From the NCBI RefSeq assembly GCF_014839805.1, contig NC_051138.1, positions 14,660,020 through 14,724,019 of the forward strand: DNA of 64,000 bases, in the 5' to 3' direction. The stretch's first letter is position 1. Every line of letters starts with the position of its first letter. The stretch is from Manduca sexta. Taxonomy: Eukaryota > Arthropoda > Insecta > Lepidoptera > Sphingidae. Positions 58,317 to 64,000 of this stretch are shown here, piece after piece. Below the pieces are notes generated by a model that was given only the letters and a program-made list of their open reading frames with translations, did no database searches and was not told where the DNA came from. A program made the translations under genes and the position numbers.

Positions 58317-58914
58317 ACAAAATTTCACACAGAGTAAAAAGCAAGCCAAGAAGACTCAACATAATAAATACACTCTCGCAAACTAATATCTCGCTCATTC
58401 CAGAATCTTCCAGAACTTTCACACAGATAGTTTCCCGAGTGGAAGCTAAAGGTTCCCCGGCGTCCATTAATCCCTATACCGTGTCATAATCTACTGACAG
58501 ACCAATAAGGCGGCCCTTGATAGACATGCCCGCTAAGTGGGGCATTGTATAAGATTAATTATTCGTCAACTTTACCGTTAACACTTAAAGAAATTCGTTT
58601 ATGGTTTTTTTGGTTCGTGGGATCAGTTTTGTAGGGGTTAAATACTATAGATTCTGTAAAATTTTATTATCGATGGTCATAATGTATATTACCTTTTTCA
58701 TGGTTATGTTGAAGAAAGAGAAAACAGAAAATCAAAGTTTTAATACATTAGGTTTAAATCAAATACTATGTCATTCCATCACATTTTTAAATAGGTGAAC
58801 ATAGACAAATTGATATTTTTAACCACGTAATATATGCTACTATATACGTAAGCTATGGAATTAATGCCGCTAGCAGCATTTCGGAACAGATACCACATGG
58901 AGTCCTTAAAAAAG
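58317..58914. other. Unique sequence
   Basis: Nothing recognised. Frames at 58,292-58,489 and 58,237-58,467 run out of PAL sequence. Confidence 0.35.
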
Positions 58915-59040
58915 CGTATTCCCACCTTGAAGGCAACAGATCTCTGCCCCCTGGCATTGCAGATGTTTACGGGTAACAGTGATCACTTACCACCAGTGGA
59001 CCATAGCTCGTTTGCCCTTTATATCATAGGGAAACTCTGG
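58915..59040 (+). repeat. REP-D copy, long
   Basis: GAAGGCAACAGATCTCTGCC, CCCCTGGCATTGCAGATG and GATCACTTACCACCAGTGGA follow REP-D order. A 120-codon frame (58,855-59,217) crosses it and its flanks; it is therefore not taken as a gene. Confidence 0.55.
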
Positions 59041-59454
59041 GAGAAAAATGAACCGACTTTTATAAATATTATAGACATTAAAATTTTATGTGATATAAAC
59101 ACATTTGAATTATTAGAATATTCAACGGTACATCTTAGTAATAAAAGTCAAAATACAATAGTAAATATTTTAACTACTTTTTTCAATTGTCTCGCCGCAC
59201 GTAGACTAAATTCATAAGTCGTAAACATAATAGAAAACTTTATGTTCCATAGACAATTATATCTTGGAATAATCAACTTTAATGTCTCTTAACGCGAAGG
59301 ATCGGTTTTATTATTTTATAATAGTTTTGTTTGACTCACATATGAATATTTGATTACATAGCTCCTGCAATTTAATATGTTATTTTAGCTTGGCGCGTTA
59401 GTTTCTACAATCTAAAGTTGATACGTGATAAACTGGATATAGTTACAAAACTGT
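59041..59454. other. Unique sequence
   Basis: AT-rich, nothing recognised. Confidence 0.35.
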
Positions 59455-59600
59455 TAGTAAGTGCGTCGCGTTCCGCGATCAGCCTCTGTATTTTTTTTAC
59501 TTCTTTAAATGATGAGACGAGAGAATCATGGGACAGAATACTTATGACAAGAAATGGATGCACAAGTTGCACGTCTGCCCACTTTTTCGGGGGCAAAAAT
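59455..59600. repeat. Mosaic of REP-E, REP-C tail and decayed SINE-A tail
   Basis: TAAGTGCGTCGCGTTCCGCG (REP-E-like, 59,459-59,490) is followed by the inverse REP-C tail CTTTAAATGATGAGACGAG (59,502-59,520). Then come ATCATGGGACAGAATACTTA and CACGTCTGCCCACTTTTTCG (SINE-A tail, plus strand, 59,526-59,600). The REP-C/SINE-A junction recalls the nest at 4.6 kb, but no duplication is readable here. Confidence 0.45.
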
Positions 59601-60656
59601 ATTATACTTAGTTAATCCAAACTGCAACTAACAAATGTATCACTTAACTGTAAAGTTTAGGTTAGTATTGTGACTAAACGATTCGTTCCGTTTACTATTA
59701 AATTATTGTATTCAAAGGATAATAAATAACATTGCATCGTTAAGACTGATTTTAGTTACAAGCGAGTAAATTACGTTCAAAGAATATTTCATTGCGAAAA
59801 GCGTAACAATCCTAATTTAAAGCATAAGTATCTTGATTAATGTATTTTATACATTTTAACATGAATCGTTATTTTAAATATACCACTGGCATTTAATATT
59901 ATTTTAATAACCCAATAAAATACGGGAGCAACAAAAACTCCGCCACTATTTAGTGCAAATTTCCGATTGTAAAATCAATTTAGTTATGTCATTATGTCAT
60001 AAAACATATAATAATATAATGGTGTAATAAATAAACAGTATATATAATGACGGAATAAAATAAAATATGCTTGATTGAGATTTTTATGAATAAATCACTT
60101 TTTTGTTCATTTAATTATGTAGACATCGTTATAATATTTATTATCATTAATTTTGTAATACTAAGTTGTGTTGTCTTGGATATATCGTTGCATCACTATT
60201 ACAAGGTTCTAAGTAAAATTATGTGGAAATTTAATTATATATATGTCATTAATCTAAACCTTTTTAAATGATAATTACTAATAATCCGGAAAGATAAAGA
60301 AACATAGATAATTGCCTTTTGTAATTTTTTTAACATTGCAAATTTAATCACATTTTTGCAGCATAAGCAAAAATTTACATAGGACCTTGTAATAGTAAGC
60401 CAGCGATGTGTCTCACTGCATCCAAATGACGAGTCAGTCGCTCGTCTGGTAGTAAGCGCCACTGCCTTATGCAATAGCAGCACTGTTCAGAATTTTAAAT
60501 TACCGAATATCACTACGCCATTGTTGCTTTCGTCATCTAAGAGACCGCCTCAGCTCTGTATTAAGTAGCAATACTGTTTGGAACCTTACCAAATATGACG
60601 GTACCTGAAATGTAGACTTTGTATGGGCTGTATTAGTTAGAATATATGGCACGAAG
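59601..60656. other. Unique AT-rich sequence
   Basis: Chance frames only; nothing recognised. Confidence 0.4.
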
Positions 60657-60915
60657 GCAGCCCCGGATCTATGGGAGGACAAGCCGGGGCCCACGCCCCG
60701 GGCGGCGAATTCAGAGGGCGGCAAATCCAAACTTGGCAGACGAATACACAACTCATAATTAACTTTGACTACTGAGACATCCAGAATATTACACACATAA
60801 ATTCCTGCGGGGCGCGAAATGATGATGATGATGATGATGACAAAGTTAAAAATATAGGTGGTCGGGGGCGGCATTATTCAGATTTGGCCTCCAAAAATTC
60901 AAGATCCAGGACTGC
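60657..60915. mobile_element. MITE-like element, 259 bp, GC-rich ends
   Basis: Ends GCAGCCCCGGATCT (60,657-60,670) and AGATCCAGGACTGC (60,902-60,915) are inverted repeats matching at 12 of 14 positions. A 3-bp AAG lies on each side as a possible duplication. The inside has GGGGCCCACGCCCCGGGCGG, a GAGGGCGGCAAATCC word, a (GAT)n run at about 60,820-60,840 and GGTCGGGGGCGGC. No transposase frame; the 113-codon minus frame across it is incidental. A 3-bp duplication would suit a Harbinger-like element, but that is a guess. Confidence 0.5.
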
Positions 60916-60920
60916 AAGAA

Positions 60921-61107
60921 GACTGCCTTGGTAGCGTAGTTGTAAAGCCGTTACGGTATAACACGGAGTCGGGAATTTGTGTCCGATACGGCGATAGGCT
61001 CGACCCTATCATATCATAGGCCGGAACGCATAGGCGAAAAGTGGGTGCCCTTGGTTACTCCTTCGCCTCTGCCTATTCTTTCAGGGATAAAGGCGTGATT
61101 TGTGTAA
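60921..61107 (+). mobile_element. SINE-A, old, internally deleted
   Basis: Head GACTGCCTTGGTAGCGTAGT, then a jump to CACGGAGTCGGGAATTTGTG, GGCGATAGGCTCGACCCTAT, GGCGAAAAGTGGGTGCCC and the tail GGGATAAAGGCGTGATTTG. The box B region is deleted. It begins 5 bp after the MITE-like element. Confidence 0.7.
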
Positions 61108-62040
61108 GACAAGAAGGTAATGAATTAAATAAAAGGCAACCCGGATGAGGTCACTGTCACAGCACAAACCTGCGGCCTCTAGATTATACCATTACAAATC
61201 GCTAAAGCAAACGACATATAAAAACGTTGGAGTTCCAAGCGTTGCCCTAATCTTTATTCCAGCAAGAGTTTATACAATAAATAAGCCGATTTGAATGTAT
61301 ACCGCGCTGCGCTCGCTAGCTCATTAGTACGTCGCGCACGCGCCTTTGAAATATGATGTAAACATCGCCGTTCCTAGCAATGGTTCAGGTATTTTGTGGG
61401 ATTTTATAGTTGTAAGGGTGTACGCAGTTGGTTCTTTTATACGGGTTTTTGATGAGGGCGATCTCTGCGCGCTTTCATTGAGCATATTTGTAGAAGCAGT
61501 TGTTGATTGTAGTGCTTAAGGTGGATATTCAGCGTTTAAAATGAGCTATCTGAAGGTCTTATATGTTAGTGATATGAATATTTTCTAATTTTGTGTATAT
61601 TTAATGGAACATTAGCTGACTTGTTAGTTTCTTGGTGTGTCATAAAAATACTGTGACTACTAAAATTTAAAATCGTTTTCACGTTTGATGAATGGCGCTT
61701 ATTTATGCAAATAAAATGATAAATGACTATTGGTTCATTATTGTGGATATCTTTATTTGCTGTCACCGATAGATTTTAAGTATTAAATTATTACGAATAT
61801 GAGTAGTGGTTGCTACTGACATGAGTCTAACGTGAGGAACAAGTTTGCCTGTTGCATCTAATGTGAAGAATAGAAGTGTCAGGATATCCCCTCAAATACC
61901 TAACCTGTCTACAGCGCCTTACATTCTTTTGATATTGTTACATAGAAGTATTTAACTACAGACCTGCTAAATTTTTTTTCCTACAAAAACAAAAAGCAAA
62001 ATTAGTTTTAATGTTCATCAAAATAATATATATCGTCATT
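61108..62040. other. Unique sequence; CpG-rich patch at about 61,300-61,370
   Basis: CGCGCTGCGCTCGCTAGC and CGTCGCGCACGCGCC stand out, without a gene to attach them to. The rest is AT-rich. Confidence 0.35.
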
Positions 62041-62053
62041 TAGATATCTAAAT

Positions 62054-62283
62054 GACTGCCTCGGTGGCGTAGTTGTATTGCATGTCCGGTACAATAGCGC
62101 TCTGAGGTCCTGGGTTCGAATCCCGGGTCGGGCAAAGTGATATTTGGGTTTTTCTGCTCAGTATCAGCCCGGAGTCTGGAATTTGTGCCCGATATGGCGA
62201 TAGGCTCGCCCCCTATCACATCATCATGCCCTAGTTGCGCCTCTGCATACCCCTTCGGGGATAAATGCGTGATGTTATGTATG
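62054..62283 (+). mobile_element. SINE-A, recent, with small internal deletion
   Basis: Identical by eye to the 30.7- and 48.3-kb copies except for A-run length and loss of about 27 bp (the GGGACGGAAC...GTGGG part of the body, junction near 62,225). Duplications TAGATATCTAAATGAC occur at 62,041-62,056 and 62,284-62,299, 13-16 bp depending on where the element's own GAC is counted. Pol III boxes (GGCGTAGTTG; GGTTCGAATCCCGG) are intact. Confidence 0.92.
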
Positions 62284-62299
62284 TAGATATCTAAATGAC

Positions 62300-62504
62300 G
62301 ATTCTCAGCTCATCTCCGCGATTTCAGCCAGAAGAAGTTATAATGATTTCTGTTGATGATGTAATAATCATCTCGGGCTGGCATGTGGGCAAAAAAGTGC
62401 CGTTTGCTGGTCTCACCGGGCACTGAACCTCACATCCCTGCATTGTTGAGCTGTTAGGGCTTTTTTATGTTGGTTTATGAAGGGAAAATTGTAATGGTAT
62501 CGGG
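62300..62504. other. Unique spacer
   Basis: Nothing recognised. Confidence 0.3.
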
Positions 62505-62645
62505 TTGTTGGTCTAGTGACGTGTTTGACGGGTCTGAGTTTGATTTTTGGGTCGGATATAAATTTGAGATTTTTGGATATACAAAAGCAATGTGGGTGTA
62601 AGTTACGTCTCTGCTTAACACATTGGAGTTAAAGGCATGAGCTTA
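62505..62645 (+). mobile_element. Very degenerate tRNA-headed SINE
   Basis: GTTGTTGGTCTAGTGACG could be a decayed box A and GAGTTTGATTTTTGGGTCGG a decayed box B. TTACGTCTCTGCTTAACACA and TTAAAGGCATGAG echo the SINE-A tail order. Weak. Confidence 0.3.
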
Positions 62646-63340
62646 GGCAAACAGGCAAATAATGTTGCTTATTTCAGTTTCCTTATTGTAGAGTACGCTG
62701 CACCATCGGGTGGCATGTGATACGAACCTAGAATGGAAAAAAAGTAATGGAAATAATTATGTAGAATGTAGCGGTATTCTCATACGAGCCGAGGAGGGCG
62801 ACGTTTAAATTGTTAAGTATGAAATACTTTATAACTATTTTTCGCTAGTTATAACTCCATGATAAGAACAAGAAAAAAAAACAAGATCCTGATTTCCGCT
62901 TGAATGTGGGTTTTTTTATTGTACAGTACATTTCGGTTTAACAGAGGAGAGAAAGATTTTATTATTAGGAAAATAACATGTATAATAAAAAGAGAGAAAA
63001 ACAAAACATATAAAGAAATGTAACAAAATTATACCCATTGTGTCAACATTGAAAACCCTCCTTCACCTCATATTGTTAATATTAAAGTAATCTCCAATAT
63101 TTTAATTTCTCCGGACGGCGTAACATAATCAAACGGGACTTTCAAAACATCCGTATTCACAAACAATACTATGGAGACATATAGTGCACTCAAACGCATA
63201 GTATCGGCAGTGTCATAGTTTTTTGGCTTTGTTTATCTGACAGCCAACTGTAATAAAGTTGTATTTTAATATTAGCCAATCACAGCGCCCCTAAGCCTAA
63301 TCACTGCGGAATCATGCGTATGTATTGAAAAACAGACTTA
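62646..63340. other. Unique sequence
   Basis: Nothing recognised. Confidence 0.35.
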
Positions 63341-63370
63341 ATATCATTTTCCGTACTTAGGTAAGTAACA
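63341..63370 (+). promoter_or_regulatory. Weaker candidate recursive splice site
   Basis: ATCATTTTCCGTACTTAG|GTAAGT places an acceptor AG (63,359-63,360) directly before a consensus donor (63,361). The pyrimidine tract is shorter than at the two other sites, and no downstream donor within 60 nt was seen. Confidence 0.22.
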
Positions 63371-64000
63371 TTTGTGACCACGGATTACTAACGCGTGATA
63401 CACTTGACCGCAATGGCATACAATTTGAACCGAAATGATTACTCAAAGAGTGAAACATATCACATCTAATATTCTACTATTGGCGTCTGTAAGTACTGCC
63501 ATTGAAAAATTCACATTTACTACAAAACATTGTTATTCGTTTCGCACTTGGTCGTTGAATAGTCGCACAGTTCGCAAAAGTAAAAGTATGTTGGTAGCTT
63601 CGCATCACCGGTGACGCAATACCAAGAACTTATGTATACAAAGCGAGTCTGTTTTGTTTACTGATTCTTAAGCTTATATAGTTGACCTCTAGGACAGTGG
63701 ACTAAGGCCTTTTCGCGGTTAAAAACGGCAACCAAAAGGCGTGAGTGTGTGTGTTTTGGTAGAGCCATTCTGTAGACAGTTTTATCGGTAGCACAAACTA
63801 CAGTATGGGTAAAGGGTTGACGAAAAGTTTTTATAATAATATTATGGGCAGACTGTTGATCTTTAAAGGGGTTGATTTAGGTTTGGGATGGGGTTTATTC
63901 GGTTCCTGGTAACTTCATTGTGCGTATGACACTTACAGCAAACCGAGGATATATTATAATAATCGATATTGGTACCAACCAGGTTATAACAGTCCATTCA
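63371..64000. other. Unique sequence to window end
   Basis: Nothing recognised. A GTGGACTAAGGCCTT word at about 63,697-63,711 is like SINE-B, but the flanks do not match. Confidence 0.35.

Noticed and set aside
58855..59217. 120-codon plus-strand frame
   Set aside because: Crosses REP-D and flanking AT-rich DNA; no protein features.
60533..60874. 113-codon minus-strand frame
   Set aside because: Mostly the MITE-like element; the run of isoleucines is the (GAT)n tract read on the minus strand.
63690..63715. Possible SINE-B fragment (GTGGACTAAGGCC)
   Set aside because: Only about 15 bases match and neither flank continues into SINE-B.
1..64000. CRISPR arrays, bacterial operons, rRNA genes, phage or toxin-antitoxin systems
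   Set aside because: No regularly spaced direct repeats, no ribosome-binding-site-led frames and no rRNA-like stretches. Composition and repeats are those of an insect nuclear genome.

Overview
The window looks like nuclear DNA from a moth or butterfly (Lepidoptera). It is AT-rich and has no intact protein-coding gene that I can recognise. It holds many copies of short interspersed repeats that I associate with lepidopteran genomes: two tRNA-headed SINE families, Helitron-like pieces with the lepidopteran-type start (CTATACTAATAT-like) and CTAG end, and several unnamed families of 100-330 bp. The family names SINE-A, SINE-B, REP-C to REP-G and PAL are mine, made by comparing copies inside this window. 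Assignment to Lepidoptera rests on memory of such repeats, not on a search.

Layout. 1-4.3 kb is mostly unique sequence with a CpG-rich patch near 1.7 kb. 4.3-11.6 kb is repeat-rich: REP-C with a nested SINE-A, REP-D, SINE-B, REP-E, a dead LINE tail, Helitron-like pieces and SINE-A. 13.7-19.8 kb holds a hairpin element with a 14-bp flanking duplication, SINE-B copies (one inside a Helitron-like element), a 5'-truncated LINE tail and REP-E. 20-26.9 kb is mostly unique, with a tandem acceptor/donor site at 21,184 and stop-poor CpG-richer patches at 22.8 and 23.9 kb. 26.9-31 kb has SINE-B, REP-F, another island (29.7 kb), and a packed cluster of SINE-B, PAL and SINE-A. 34-48.6 kb holds SINE-B, two copies of an unrecognised repeat (REP-G), SINE-A copies, REP-C, and a LINE tail with poly(A) inserted in REP-C. 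49-64 kb holds Helitron-like pieces, REP-F, a second tandem acceptor/donor site at 54,560, a mosaic nest at 57.8-58.3 kb, a 259-bp MITE-like element and a recent SINE-A copy.

Reading as a whole. The window is best explained as intergenic or, more likely, long-intron sequence of a gene on the + strand. The support is three pyrimidine-rich AG|GT(A)NGT junctions on the + strand that resemble recursive-splicing (ratchet) sites; two are followed within 40-51 bases by a good 5' splice site. This is inference. The clearest direct results are the retroposition scars: at least eight insertions have target-site duplications of 10-16 bp that can be read exactly, and three SINE-A copies are almost identical, which indicates recent activity.
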